Positions 7,521 to 16,393 of a stretch of 64,000 nucleotides of DNA are shown here, piece by piece. Position 1 is the stretch's first letter, and every line of letters begins with the position of its first letter. A program made the position numbers and the translations under genes. The notes beneath the pieces were generated by a model. It ran no database searches, was not told the origin of the DNA, and worked only from the letters and a program-made list of their open reading frames with translations. The stretch spans positions 1 to 64,000 of the forward strand of contig JANQLM010000125.1 in the NCBI GenBank assembly GCA_028280635.1, given 5' to 3'. Origin of the DNA: Halieaceae bacterium (GTDB taxonomy: Bacteria > Pseudomonadota > Gammaproteobacteria > Pseudomonadales > Halieaceae).

Positions 7521-10500
7521 ATGAATTTTTCACAGTTCTTCATCCAGCGCCCCATCTTCGCCAGCGTGATCTCCCTGCTGATATTTATCGGCGGCGCCCT
7601 GGCGGTCTGGCAGCTACCGATCACCGAATACCCCGAAGTCGTGCCGCCCACCGTGGTGGTGGCCGCCAGCTACCCCGGCGCCAACCCGAAGGTGATTGCG
7701 GAAACCGTCGCCTCCCCCCTGGAGCAGGAGATCAACGGCGTGGACAACATGCTGTATATGTCCTCCCAGGCCACCTCAGACGGCCGCATGACCCTCACCG
7801 TGACCTTTGCCATCGGCACCGACCCGGACGCAGCCCAGGTGATGGTGCAGAACCGGGTGGACCGCGCCCTGCCGCGCCTGCCCATTGAGGTGCAGCGCCT
7901 GGGTGTGGTGACCAACAAGTCCTCCCCGGACCTGACCATGGTGGTGCACCTCACGTCGCCCGACGACAGCCGCAACATGCTGTACCTCTCCAACTACGCC
8001 CACCTGCGGGTCAAGGACGAACTGGCCCGCATCGGCGGCGTAGGTGAGGTGCGCCTGTTTGGCGCCGGTGAATTCAGCATGCGCGTGTGGCTGGATCCGG
8101 ACAAAGTCGCAGCCCTGGGCCTCAACCCCGGCGACATCGTTGCCGCTATCCGTGAGCAGAACCAGCAGGCCGCCGCCGGCAGCCTCGGCGCCCAGCCCGC
8201 CGGCAGCGCCGACTTCCAGTTGTTGATCAATGTAAAAGGCCGTCTGGAAACCACGGAGGAATTCGGCGACATCATTATCAAGGTGGGCGAGGACGGACAG
8301 CTTTCTTACCTGAAGGATGTGGCCCGCATCGAACTGGGCGCAGACAGCTACGCCCTACGCTCACTGCTGGACAACCGCCCCGCCGTGGCCCTGCCGATCT
8401 TCCAGGCACCGGGCTCCAACGCTATCGAGGTTTCCGACCAGGTGCGGGCCACCATGGCCGAACTGAAGAAGTCTTTCCCGGTGGGCATGGACTACAGCAT
8501 TGTCTACGACCCGACCGTGTTCGTGCGTAACTCCATCGACGCGGTGGTGCAGACCCTGTTCGAAGCCATGCTGCTGGTGGTGCTGGTGGTGGTGCTGTTC
8601 CTGCAGACCTGGCGCGCCTCCATCATTCCGCTGGTGGCAGTGCCGGTGTCCCTGGTGGGCACCTTCGCGATCATGCAACTGCTGGGCTTCTCACTGAACG
8701 CCCTGTCGCTGTTCGGGCTGGTGCTGGCTATCGGTATTGTGGTGGACGACGCCATCGTGGTGGTGGAGAACGTCGAGCGCAACATCGCCAACGGCCTGCC
8801 GCCGAAGGAAGCCACCCGGAAAGCCATGCGCGAAGTCACCGGCCCGATTATCGCCACCACCCTGGTGCTGGCGGCGGTGTTTGTGCCCACCGCCTTCATG
8901 TCAGGCCTCACCGGCCAGTTCTACAAGCAGTTTGCGCTGACCATCACCATCGCCACGGTGATTTCCTCAATCAATTCGCTGACCCTGAGCCCGGCCCTGT
9001 CGGCGCTACTGCTGAAGTCACCTGACGCCAGGCCCGATGCCCTCACCCGGGCCCTCGACTGGCTCTTCGGTCGCTGGCTGTTCCGACCCTTCAACCGCGG
9101 TTTTGAGCGCAGTGCCAATGCCTACGACGGCACCATCCGCCGCCTGACCCGCTTCAGCGCCGTGGTGCTGCTGCTCTACGCCGGGCTGATGGGCCTGACC
9201 TGGCAGCAGTTCGCCACCACACCTACCGGCTACGTGCCCACTCAGGACAAGCAGTACCTGGTGTCCTTCGCGCAGCTGCCGGACGCCTCCTCCCTGGACC
9301 GCACCGAGTCGGTGATTCGCGAGATGTCCGCCATTGCCATGGCCCAGCCCGGCGTGCAGTCGGCGGTGGCCTTCCCGGGCCTCAACATCAACGGCTTCAC
9401 CAACAGCCCCAGCAGCGGCATCGTCTTCGTCACTCTCGACCCGTTTGAGGAGCGCAAGACTGAAGAACTGTCGGCCAACGCCATCGCCGGCGCGCTGGGT
9501 GAGCAGTTCGCAGGTATCGAGGAAGCGTTCACCGCCATCTTCCCGCCACCACCAGTACAAGGTCTTGGCACCATCGGCGGCTTCAAGCTGCAGGTGCAGG
9601 ACCGCGGCAGCCAGGGCTATGACGCGCTCTATACCGTTACCCAGGAAGTGATCAACAAGGCCTGGCAGGACCCGGCCCTCACCGGTGTGTTCTCCAGCTT
9701 CCAGGTGAAGGTGCCGCAGCTCGACGTGCAGCTCGACCGCGCCAAGGCGCGCAGCCAGGGTGTGGGTATCGACAGCATCTTCGAAACCCTGCAGGCCTAC
9801 CTGGGTTCTATCTACGTCAACGACTTCAACCTGTTCGGGCGTACCTACCAGGTCAACGTGCAGGCGGAGGAGCGCTTCCGCCTGGAGGCCGAGCAGATCA
9901 GCCAGCTTCGGGTCCGCAACGACAACGGCCGCATGATTCCCCTGGGGTCCTTCATCGATGTGCGCGACACCGCCGGCCCGGACCGGGTGATGCACTACAA
10001 CAGCTACTCCACCGCGGAGATCAACGCGGCCCCGGCGCCGGGCTACAGCTCCGGTGAAGCCCGTGCGGCCATTGAGCGCATCCTCGAGGAGTCGCTGCCG
10101 CTGGGCATGACCTACGAATGGACCGAGCTCACCTACCAGCAGATCCTCGCCGGCAATACCGCGGTGATCGTGTTCCCGCTGGTGGTGCTGTTGGTGTTCC
10201 TGGTACTGGCGGCCCAGTACGAAAGCCTGCGCCTGCCTTTCTCGATCATCCTGATCGTGCCGATGACTCTGCTATCGGCCATGACCGGCGTGATCATCAG
10301 CCAGGGTGACAACAACATCTTCACCCAGATCGGCTTTATCGTGCTGGTCGCGTTGGCCACCAAAAACGCCATCTTGATTGTGGAGTTCGCCCGCGAATTG
10401 CAGAACGAGGGCCGCAGCGCCCTGGACGCGATCCGCGAGGCGGGACGGCTGCGCCTGCGGCCGATCATGATGACCTCGATGGCCTTCATCATGGGTGTGC

Positions 10501-10649
10501 TGCCGATGGTGGTATCCACCGGCGCCGGCGCGGAAATGCGCCAGGCCATGGGCATCGCGGTATTCTCCGGCATGATCGGCGTGACGCTGTTCGGGCTGCT
10601 GCTGACCCCGGTGTTCTACTGGCTGCTGCAGCGCGGCCGCGAGCGCTGA
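7521..10649 (+). CDS. RND multidrug efflux pump, HAE1 family (AcrB-like)
   Basis: A 1042-aa inner-membrane proton-driven drug exporter of full family length. It starts MNFSQFFIQRPIFASVISLL, typical of HAE1 pumps. The TM4 proton-relay aspartates are in GIVVDDAIVVVENVER, and the TM10 lysine is in ATKNAILIVEFA. Two large periplasmic loops (about residues 30-335 and 560-870) carry the porter and docking domains. It pairs with the adaptor upstream and is probably under the divergent LysR regulator. Substrates cannot be read from sequence. Confidence 0.95.
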   Translation: MNFSQFFIQRPIFASVISLLIFIGGALAVWQLPITEYPEVVPPTVVVAASYPGANPKVIAETVASPLEQEINGVDNMLYMSSQATSDGRMTLTVTFAIGTDPDAAQVMVQNRVDRALPRLPIEVQRLGVVTNKSSPDLTMVVHLTSPDDSRNMLYLSNYAHLRVKDELARIGGVGEVRLFGAGEFSMRVWLDPDKVAALGLNPGDIVAAIREQNQQAAAGSLGAQPAGSADFQLLINVKGRLETTEEFGDIIIKVGEDGQLSYLKDVARIELGADSYALRSLLDNRPAVALPIFQAPGSNAIEVSDQVRATMAELKKSFPVGMDYSIVYDPTVFVRNSIDAVVQTLFEAMLLVVLVVVLFLQTWRASIIPLVAVPVSLVGTFAIMQLLGFSLNALSLFGLVLAIGIVVDDAIVVVENVERNIANGLPPKEATRKAMREVTGPIIATTLVLAAVFVPTAFMSGLTGQFYKQFALTITIATVISSINSLTLSPALSALLLKSPDARPDALTRALDWLFGRWLFRPFNRGFERSANAYDGTIRRLTRFSAVVLLLYAGLMGLTWQQFATTPTGYVPTQDKQYLVSFAQLPDASSLDRTESVIREMSAIAMAQPGVQSAVAFPGLNINGFTNSPSSGIVFVTLDPFEERKTEELSANAIAGALGEQFAGIEEAFTAIFPPPPVQGLGTIGGFKLQVQDRGSQGYDALYTVTQEVINKAWQDPALTGVFSSFQVKVPQLDVQLDRAKARSQGVGIDSIFETLQAYLGSIYVNDFNLFGRTYQVNVQAEERFRLEAEQISQLRVRNDNGRMIPLGSFIDVRDTAGPDRVMHYNSYSTAEINAAPAPGYSSGEARAAIERILEESLPLGMTYEWTELTYQQILAGNTAVIVFPLVVLLVFLVLAAQYESLRLPFSIILIVPMTLLSAMTGVIISQGDNNIFTQIGFIVLVALATKNAILIVEFARELQNEGRSALDAIREAGRLRLRPIMMTSMAFIMGVLPMVVSTGAGAEMRQAMGIAVFSGMIGVTLFGLLLTPVFYWLLQRGRER

Positions 10650-10659
10650 AAGGCGCTGC

Positions 10660-10728
10660 GCCCGGGTCCCTAATTCACGTCTCACTGCAGTACACTGCGG
10701 GTAGGACAGCTGAGACAAGGACCCGGGC
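10660..10728 (+). repeat. 10-bp inverted repeat bracketing the antiporter leader
   Basis: GCCCGGGTCC (10660-10669) and its exact complement GGACCCGGGC (10719-10728) lie 49 bases apart. The right arm ends immediately before the ATG of the CaCA antiporter and overlaps its AAGGA ribosome-binding site. In an RNA starting upstream, the pairing could hide the translation start; the left arm could also belong to a terminator after the pump. A short direct repeat (CACTGC) lies between the arms. Confidence 0.45.
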
Positions 10729-11694
10729 ATGACCTGGTTGCTCCTGATCGCGGGACTGACCACCCTGCTGGTATCCGGTGCCCTGTTGGTAGATGGCGCC
10801 TCCAATATTGCCCTTCGACTACGGGTGCCACCGGCCGTCATCGGCCTGACCCTGGTGGCCTTTGGCACCAGCCTGCCGGAGCTGGCCGTCAACATATCCG
10901 CGACCAGCGCCGGCTCCACTGACCTGTCGCTGGGCAATATCTTCGGCTCCAATATCGCTAACCTCGGGCTGGTACTGGGCGCCACCGTGGCGGTGCGGGG
11001 CTTCCGGGTGGAAGGGCAGGTGATGCGCCGCGAGGTGCCGCTGCTGTTGCTGATTACCGCCATCGCCCTGGTGGTCTCCCTGGACGGCGTGCTGCGCGGC
11101 GTCGCGCCCCAGGTGGATCGCGGTGACGCCGTGGTGCTGCTGCTGTTGTTCCTGATGTTTATCTACATCAACCTCACCGATATTCTCGCCGGGCGTGGTG
11201 AAGACCCGTTGATCGCCCAGGCCAGCGGCCGGGCCCCTTCAGTGGCCCAGACCCGGCACTTCCTCTATGTGCTGATCGGCATTCCCGGGCTGTGGCTGGG
11301 CGGTGAGCTGACCGTTGGCAATGCGGAGCAAATTGCCCTGGGCTTTGGCGTGTCCAAAGCCGTGGTGGGGCTGACCGTGCTCGCCATCGGCACCAGCCTG
11401 CCAGAGCTGGTTACCTCGATCACCGCGGCCCTGCGCGGCGAGTCTGACCTGGCGCTGGGCAATGTCATCGGCTCCAACCTGGTGAATACCCTGCTGATCC
11501 TGCCCATCAGCGCCATGATCACGCCGCTGCCGATCGGCCCGGGCCCGCTGATTGATGTCTGGACCTGCCTGCTGTTCACGGTAATCATGGGTATCTTCGC
11601 CTTCTCCGCCAGCCAGCGTTTCAGCCGGGTGGAAGGCTGGTTGCTGGTGTTGGGCTACGGCTTCTATATTTCCTGGCGCTACGCGGCGTTCTAG
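10729..11694 (+). CDS. CaCA-family calcium/sodium antiporter (YrbG-like)
   Basis: A 321-aa inner-membrane protein with about ten hydrophobic segments arranged as two homologous halves. Each half carries the alpha-repeat signature: G-T-S-L-P-E-L-A near residue 45 with a following LGNIFGSNIAN, and G-T-S-L-P-E-L-V near residue 222 with LGNVIGSNLVN. These are the ion-binding motifs of the K+-dependent Na+/Ca2+ exchanger branch. The ribosome-binding site is AAGGA. Size and repeats match YrbG-type bacterial members; the exact ion coupling is inferred from family only. Confidence 0.9.
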   Translation: MTWLLLIAGLTTLLVSGALLVDGASNIALRLRVPPAVIGLTLVAFGTSLPELAVNISATSAGSTDLSLGNIFGSNIANLGLVLGATVAVRGFRVEGQVMRREVPLLLLITAIALVVSLDGVLRGVAPQVDRGDAVVLLLLFLMFIYINLTDILAGRGEDPLIAQASGRAPSVAQTRHFLYVLIGIPGLWLGGELTVGNAEQIALGFGVSKAVVGLTVLAIGTSLPELVTSITAALRGESDLALGNVIGSNLVNTLLILPISAMITPLPIGPGPLIDVWTCLLFTVIMGIFAFSASQRFSRVEGWLLVLGYGFYISWRYAAF

Positions 11695-11714
11695 CCGCGG
11701 CTAAGAGAGGTTTC

Positions 11715-12485
11715 ATGGAATACCTGCTGGTATGTGCCGCGGCCTGCATCGCTTCGGGGCTGACGCTGTTCTCCGGCTTTGGCCTTGGCACCCTGCTGAT
11801 GCCCGTTGTCGCCCTGTTCTTCCCGCTGGAGGTCGCCGTGGCCATCACCGCCGTGGTGCACCTGGCCAACAATCTCTTCAAGCTGGGCCTGGTGGGCCGC
11901 GAGGCCAATATCGGCGTGCTGCTGCGCTTCGGTTTACCGGCCGTGCTGGCAGCCTTTATCGGTGCCGTGCTGCTGGCCAACCTCAGCGACGCGGCCCCCC
12001 TGCATGCGTACCAGGCGCTGGGGCGGGAACTGGCTATCACTCCCATAAAGCTGGTGGTGGGACTGCTGATCATCGGTTTCGTGACCCTGGAGCTGTGGCC
12101 CCGGTTTGCAGCTATTGCCATTGACCCGAAATACCTGCCCTTCGGAGGCCTGCTCAGTGGCTTCTTTGGCGGCCTGTCCGGCCACCAGGGCGCCTTTCGC
12201 AGCATGTTCCTGATCAAGGCGGGGCTCACCAAGCAGAGCTTCGTGGCGACCGGCGTGGTGATCGCGGTCATGGTGGACTGCGCCCGCCTTGGCCTCTACG
12301 GCATGCACCTTGGCACCCAGGCCGGTATCGACTGGCTGCTGGTGGCCGCTGCCAGCCTGTCCGCCTTCCTGGGTGCCTACCTGGGCCGAAAATGGCTAGA
12401 GAAGATTACCCTGCAAACCGTACGCTATATCGTGTCCGCACTGCTGCTGGCGGTGGGCGTGGGCATGGTATCAGGCCTGATGTAG
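11715..12485 (+). CDS. TauE/SafE-family membrane permease
   Basis: A 256-aa integral membrane protein with about seven to eight transmembrane segments. Two related glycine-rich halves are visible (FSGFGLGTLLMPV near residue 20 and GGLLSGFFGGLSGHQG near residue 143), as expected for the TauE/SafE family linked to sulfite, sulfoacetate or other organic anion export. It starts 20 bases after the antiporter stop with an AGAGAGG ribosome-binding site, so it is probably co-transcribed. The substrate is not evident. Confidence 0.8.
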   Translation: MEYLLVCAAACIASGLTLFSGFGLGTLLMPVVALFFPLEVAVAITAVVHLANNLFKLGLVGREANIGVLLRFGLPAVLAAFIGAVLLANLSDAAPLHAYQALGRELAITPIKLVVGLLIIGFVTLELWPRFAAIAIDPKYLPFGGLLSGFFGGLSGHQGAFRSMFLIKAGLTKQSFVATGVVIAVMVDCARLGLYGMHLGTQAGIDWLLVAAASLSAFLGAYLGRKWLEKITLQTVRYIVSALLLAVGVGMVSGLM

Positions 12486-12520
12486 TGAGCGGGGTTCAAG
12501 CACCGAGAGAAGGAGACGAC

Positions 12521-12820
12521 ATGTACGCGGTGATTTTCCGAGCCCGGGCCGGTGAACAGGATGAACGTTACGGCGAAATGGTCACGCAGATGCGTGACCT
12601 CGCTTTCGAGCGTTATGGCTGCCGGGATTTTATTGCGGTCACCGAGGGCGACACGGAAATCGCGATCTCCTATTGGGATGACGAAGAGTCGATCCGCCGC
12701 TGGAAAAACGACCCGGAGCACAGCCTGGGGCAACAGCTGGGGCGCGATGGCTGGTATCGCGGCTACCGGGTGCAGGTGGTGGAGATACGCCGGGAATATA
12801 GCTTTGGGGAAGATGCCTAG
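12521..12820 (+). CDS. antibiotic biosynthesis monooxygenase (ABM) domain protein
   Basis: A 99-aa single-domain ferredoxin-like protein. The pattern MYAVIFRARAG...YWDDEESIRRWKNDPEH...GWYRGYRVQVVEI is that of ABM-superfamily proteins such as YczJ/HmoA-like members. I chose the ATG at 12521, since a strong AGAAGGAGA ribosome-binding site lies just before it, over an upstream in-frame ATG inside the permease gene. Members act as small oxygenases or heme-degrading enzymes, but many have unknown substrates. Confidence 0.75.
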   Translation: MYAVIFRARAGEQDERYGEMVTQMRDLAFERYGCRDFIAVTEGDTEIAISYWDDEESIRRWKNDPEHSLGQQLGRDGWYRGYRVQVVEIRREYSFGEDA

Positions 12821-12841
12821 CGGGATTCAGGGTATCCCGCT
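12819..12841. terminator. hairpin between convergent genes
   Basis: AGCGGGAT, seven bases, ATCCCGCT: a perfect 8-bp stem exactly in the 20-base gap between the convergent ABM and Lrp-type genes. It begins within the last codons of one and ends at the stop of the other. There is no T-run on either strand, so it may terminate weakly in both directions or protect 3' ends. Confidence 0.45.
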
Positions 12842-13293
12842 CAACGATTGGCGTCCTTGACCGACTCCATGACCACGTGGGTGGTGATGGTGCTGACCTG
12901 GGGCAGCGTGCCCAGGATATCGGTGTGGAAAGTTTTGTAGGCGGCCAGGTCGCGAGTCTCTACCCGCAGCAGGTACTCGAAGGCACCGGTGATATTGTGG
13001 CATTCCCGCACTTCCGGCGACTCCACGATGGAGCGTTCAAAGGCATGCTGGGACTCCGCCGTGTGGTTTGACAGCCCCACTGCAATATAGGCAGTGAAAC
13101 CCACCCCCAGGGCGGCCCGGTCCAGCACCGCGCGGTAGCCGGTAATCACACCGCTGCGCTCCAGTTCCTGCACCCGCCGCAGACAGGCCGAGGGCGAAAG
13201 GCCCACCCGCTCCGCCAGTTCGGCATTGGTGATACGGCCGTCCGACATCAGCTCGTGCAATATTCTGTTGTTAATCTTGTCTAATTCAGCCAT
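12841..13293 (-). CDS. Lrp/AsnC-family transcriptional regulator
   Basis: 150 aa from the internal ATG at 13293 (MAELDKINNRILHELM), the normal start for this family; the frame extends 14 codons further upstream without family resemblance. The N-terminal winged helix (about residues 5-60; ITNAELAERVGLSPSACLRRVQELE) is followed by a RAM ligand-binding domain with the conserved GAFEYLLRVETRDL segment. It is divergent from a LysE-type exporter across 72 bases. This is the classic arrangement in which an Lrp-type protein senses an amino acid and induces its export. Confidence 0.9.
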   Translation of the reverse strand: MAELDKINNRILHELMSDGRITNAELAERVGLSPSACLRRVQELERSGVITGYRAVLDRAALGVGFTAYIAVGLSNHTAESQHAFERSIVESPEVRECHNITGAFEYLLRVETRDLAAYKTFHTDILGTLPQVSTITTHVVMESVKDANR

Positions 13294-13365
13294 TGCTTGC
13301 GTATTGAGCCGATAAAGGCGCAACAAAGCAAGCACCTTCGGCGGCTATTCTCGGATACTGTCCAC

Positions 13366-13962
13366 ATGGACATCGAGATTCTGACAGGCCTGGCGGCCTT
13401 TTCCTTCGCCTCATCCATCACCCCGGGACCCAACAACCTGATGTTGATGGCCAGCGGCGCCAACTATGGCTTCCGGCGCACTTTGCCGCACCTGCTGGGC
13501 GTGGGCCTGGGCTTTGTGTTCATGGTCATGATGGTGGGCATCGGCCTGGTGGGTATCTTCAACGCTATCCCCGCCAGCTACACGGCGCTAAAGGTGGTCA
13601 GTGTGCTGTACCTGTTGTACCTGGCAGCCCGCATCGCCACCGCGGCTCCTCCTGCAGACGGCGAGCGCGAACAGGGCCGGCCCTTCACATTCTGGCAGGC
13701 GGCGGCCTTCCAGTGGGTCAACCCCAAGGCCTGGACCATGGCGCTCACCGCCGTGGCGATATATGCCCCCAGCCAGAGCCTGCTGGCGGTCAGTTTCGTG
13801 GCGCTGGTGTTTGGTGCCATCAACCTGCCCTGCGTCAGCGCCTGGACGGTGCTGGGTGAAAGCCTGCGCGGCGTGCTCGCGAATCCACGCCGCCTGCGGC
13901 TGTTCAACGGGCTGATGGCGCTGCTGCTGGTGGGATCACTGTACCCTGTTGTGTTCTCCTAA
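13366..13962 (+). CDS. LysE/RhtB-family amino acid exporter
   Basis: A 198-aa inner-membrane protein with about six transmembrane segments. The family signature S-x-T-P-G-P-N-N (SITPGPNNLMLMASGANYG) is at residues 17-35, and a conserved WVNPKAW lies near residue 122. The ATG at 13366 gives the normal family N-terminus; a longer upstream frame would overlap the divergent Lrp gene. It probably exports an amino acid sensed by the neighbouring Lrp regulator. Its stop overlaps the stop of the convergent DsrE-like gene by four bases. Confidence 0.9.
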   Translation: MDIEILTGLAAFSFASSITPGPNNLMLMASGANYGFRRTLPHLLGVGLGFVFMVMMVGIGLVGIFNAIPASYTALKVVSVLYLLYLAARIATAAPPADGEREQGRPFTFWQAAAFQWVNPKAWTMALTAVAIYAPSQSLLAVSFVALVFGAINLPCVSAWTVLGESLRGVLANPRRLRLFNGLMALLLVGSLYPVVFS

Positions 13963-14489
13963 AAGGGATTCAGGCTGTATCCCTCCTGCTGCAGCAGGGC
14001 ATGCGAGGTCATGGCGGAGACTGACATCTGCACACCGGGCAGCAGGTCGCCCACCCCCACGTCATAGAAGGCCGCGGTCTGGCCGCACAGGTGGATCTGC
14101 ACACCGTGGTCGATGAGCGCCTCGATAAGTGCAGCGCTGGGGTTGGGCCCACTGCGGGAGCCCGCTTTCAGCAGGTCGCGATGGGCCGGCCCGTGCACCA
14201 CCACCGCCAGCCGGATATCCCCCGTCGGTACCCCTGAGGCCGCGTGCATATTGATAAAGCGCGCGGCGGTTTCCAGGGTGCGATTGGGCTTTTCCCCCTC
14301 CCCCGCGTCGCGCACGTCAAAAGCCACCTTGAATACTGTCCCTGCGGGAATCGGCAGAGCGCCGGGCACGGCAGCTACCGGCCCATAGGCCTTTATGGCG
14401 GGCCCGGTGGTGAAGCGGTCGAGGCCGGCACTGGCCGGCAGTATCGGCAGTAGCACGGCACACAGCAGCGCCAATGGAATGCGTTTCAT
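13959..14489 (-). CDS. exported DsrE/DsrF-like protein
   Basis: A 176-aa protein with a cleavable signal peptide (hydrophobic residues 4-20, cleavage near PASA). The mature part resembles the DsrE-like sulfur-relay fold: a beta-alpha segment VVHGPAHRDLL, a long helix ALIEALIDHGVQIHLCGQTAAF with a single Cys in HLCGQ, and a final SAMTSHALLQQEGY. Cytoplasmic DsrE proteins carry persulfide sulfur on a Cys. The exported versions are common in marine gammaproteobacteria with no assigned role. It is convergent with the LysE gene. Confidence 0.7.
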   Translation of the reverse strand: MKRIPLALLCAVLLPILPASAGLDRFTTGPAIKAYGPVAAVPGALPIPAGTVFKVAFDVRDAGEGEKPNRTLETAARFINMHAASGVPTGDIRLAVVVHGPAHRDLLKAGSRSGPNPSAALIEALIDHGVQIHLCGQTAAFYDVGVGDLLPGVQMSVSAMTSHALLQQEGYSLNPF

Positions 14490-14555
14490 AAGGCGTTTTC
14501 CGAGTTAGAAGAACCGGCTGGGGATTGTAAACGAGTCTGCGCACCGACAGCGCCG

Positions 14556-14846
14556 TCAGAAGCCGGCGATCGCCTCTATCACCTTGCCGTTAGCATCCAG
14601 GTCTATGACACAACGATAGAGGGTCCCGGTGTAGAGGCTGTCGACAATTATGCGGCTGCCCTCGGGCGAGGCATAAATGCTGTAGCGCAGGAATTCGCCG
14701 GTGCCGAGCTGGCGCAGCACACTCTCATTGGACACACCGGCACCAAAGTTGCCGCACAGGTACTTCACTTCCTTGCGTGCCTCGTTAACCACGAAGCCAC
14801 CGCCGGCCAGCGCCAGCAGCAGAATCAGGCCAATCAGAAGCTTCAG
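14556..14846 (-). CDS. small membrane-anchored or exported protein, unusual start
   Basis: I do not recognise the family. A GTG at 14792 would give 78 aa but would cut off an in-frame hydrophobic stretch (KLLIGLILLLALAGGG) preceded by positive charge, a clear signal or anchor. That stretch has no ATG, GTG or TTG; a CTG at 14846 would give 96 aa starting M-K-L-L. The same frame is continuous with the upstream FAD oxidase gene, interrupted only by that gene's TAG (14859-14861). The mature part contains YLCGNFGAG and ends EAIAGF. The start is uncertain; a coding role is likely. Confidence 0.5.
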   Translation of the reverse strand: MKLLIGLILLLALAGGGFVVNEARKEVKYLCGNFGAGVSNESVLRQLGTGEFLRYSIYASPEGSRIIVDSLYTGTLYRCVIDLDANGKVIEAIAGF

Positions 14847-14858
14847 ACGGCAGACCCG

Positions 14859-16331
14859 CTAGGCGGGCGACACGTTGGCATTAAGCCGGAAAATATTGCC
14901 CGGGTCATAGCGCCGTTTCACTTCCACCATGCGCGCGAGATTGCCCTGGTAATTGCGATCCCACTGGCTGGCATTGTCGTCGTCGGCTTCCACGGTATAG
15001 AAGCCGTGGGTGTACGGCGCCAGCTTGCGCCAGTAGGCCTTGATCCACTGCTTGTGCGGATCGGCGGGCTGGTCCGGCGCCCAGCCAATGGTCGCCATCA
15101 TGTTGAATTCCGCGTAGCGGTGAGGAAAGGCAGTAGCATCAGCGGGCACACGGCTGATGGCGCCGCCCGCCTGCTGGAATATCATCATGGTCGAGCGGCC
15201 GGCGCCGGGCTCCATGCCTTCGACGATGTCGTCGATCAATCCCGGAGTGAACGCCGAGAGAAAGCCGCCCTTCATGTAGGTAGCGGTGGCGCGGGGTGCA
15301 TCCCAATCGCCGCTGCGCTGTATCACCTCGTAATCGGTCATGGCCACGGTTTCCCTGATGGGCTTGCCGAGGCTCGCGTACTGCTCAAACAGCTTGCGCC
15401 CCTCTGACTCCTTGCCACACCAGACGTTCTGGAAGAACACAAAACCCTGCTCGTTGCCGGGCGGGAAGCCGTAGACCAGGTCGATCTGCAGCTCGTCCGG
15501 AGCCTCGGCCGCAAACTCCGCGTAGAAGGCCAGCGCGTCCTTGAGCTTCGCGTAGGGATAACTGAAGTTCCCGAGCAGCACCTCGCGCTGCATGGGGTGC
15601 AACTGGAACTCAAAACCCGTCACTACCCCAAAATTGCTGCCACCGCCGCGCACACCCCAGTACAGGTCCGGGTATTCCTCGGCGCTGGCGCGGCGCAGGC
15701 GGCCATCGGCGCTGACCACTTCCACCGCCCTGATATTGTCCAGGGTCAGCCCGTACTTGCGACCCAGGCGGCCAAACCCACCGCCGGTGGCCAGTCCACC
15801 GACGCCCGTGTGCGACACCGTGCCCGCGGTGGTGACCAGGCCGTGAGCCAGGGCCTCGTGATCCATGGCACCCAGCAGGCTGCCTCCGGATACATAGGCC
15901 ACCCGCTGAGCCGGGTCGACCCGTACGTGGCGGAAGCGGGAGAGATCAATTTGCAGGCCGCCGTTAACCGTGCCCTTGCCCGAGGCGCTGTGGCCACCGC
16001 ACTTGATGGCGGTGGCCAGGCGGTGGTCCTGGGCGAATTGCACGGCACGCATCACGTCCGCCACACCGGACGGCTGCACAACCAGCGCCGGGTGTTTATC
16101 GATGGTGGGGTTCAGGACCTGACGCGCTTCATCGTAGGCGGCGTTGCCCGGCAGTAGCAGCGGACCGCGCAGGCCGGCGGCCAGGTCATCGACAGCGCCG
16201 GCGGCAATGGACAGTTCCTTGCCATGGATGCTGGTCGCGTGAATCTCGGCACCCGCGGCGCGCAGCCAGGGCGACAGCGCCAGGGCGCCGCCGGCGAGCA
16301 GAGTGGCCTGGCAGAACTTGCGTCGATGCAT
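14859..16331 (-). CDS. Tat-exported FAD-linked oxidase (berberine-bridge-enzyme type)
   Basis: 490 aa from the ATG at 16331, which has a GGGGA ribosome-binding region and opens with a twin-arginine signal (MHRRKFCQATLLAGGALAL). The enzyme should therefore fold with FAD in the cytoplasm and be exported. The FAD-binding PCMH domain shows CGGHS, whose His is the usual covalent 8-alpha attachment site, and TGGGFGRLGRKYGL, which lacks the Cys of bicovalent members. The C-terminal BBE motif YDPGNIFRLN is intact. Such enzymes oxidise alcohols, sugars or alkaloid-like substrates with O2; the substrate is unknown. Confidence 0.85.
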   Translation of the reverse strand: MHRRKFCQATLLAGGALALSPWLRAAGAEIHATSIHGKELSIAAGAVDDLAAGLRGPLLLPGNAAYDEARQVLNPTIDKHPALVVQPSGVADVMRAVQFAQDHRLATAIKCGGHSASGKGTVNGGLQIDLSRFRHVRVDPAQRVAYVSGGSLLGAMDHEALAHGLVTTAGTVSHTGVGGLATGGGFGRLGRKYGLTLDNIRAVEVVSADGRLRRASAEEYPDLYWGVRGGGSNFGVVTGFEFQLHPMQREVLLGNFSYPYAKLKDALAFYAEFAAEAPDELQIDLVYGFPPGNEQGFVFFQNVWCGKESEGRKLFEQYASLGKPIRETVAMTDYEVIQRSGDWDAPRATATYMKGGFLSAFTPGLIDDIVEGMEPGAGRSTMMIFQQAGGAISRVPADATAFPHRYAEFNMMATIGWAPDQPADPHKQWIKAYWRKLAPYTHGFYTVEADDDNASQWDRNYQGNLARMVEVKRRYDPGNIFRLNANVSPA

Positions 16332-16393
16332 GATCAATCCCCGTTTATTGTTCGTTGTTAGTGTAGACCGCCGCTGGCAACGCCGCCCTGGGC

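Noticed and set aside
9018-9995. A 325-codon minus-strand frame inside the RND pump gene
   Set aside because: It overlaps the conserved pump completely and has the repetitive Gly/Val/His composition of a shadow frame.
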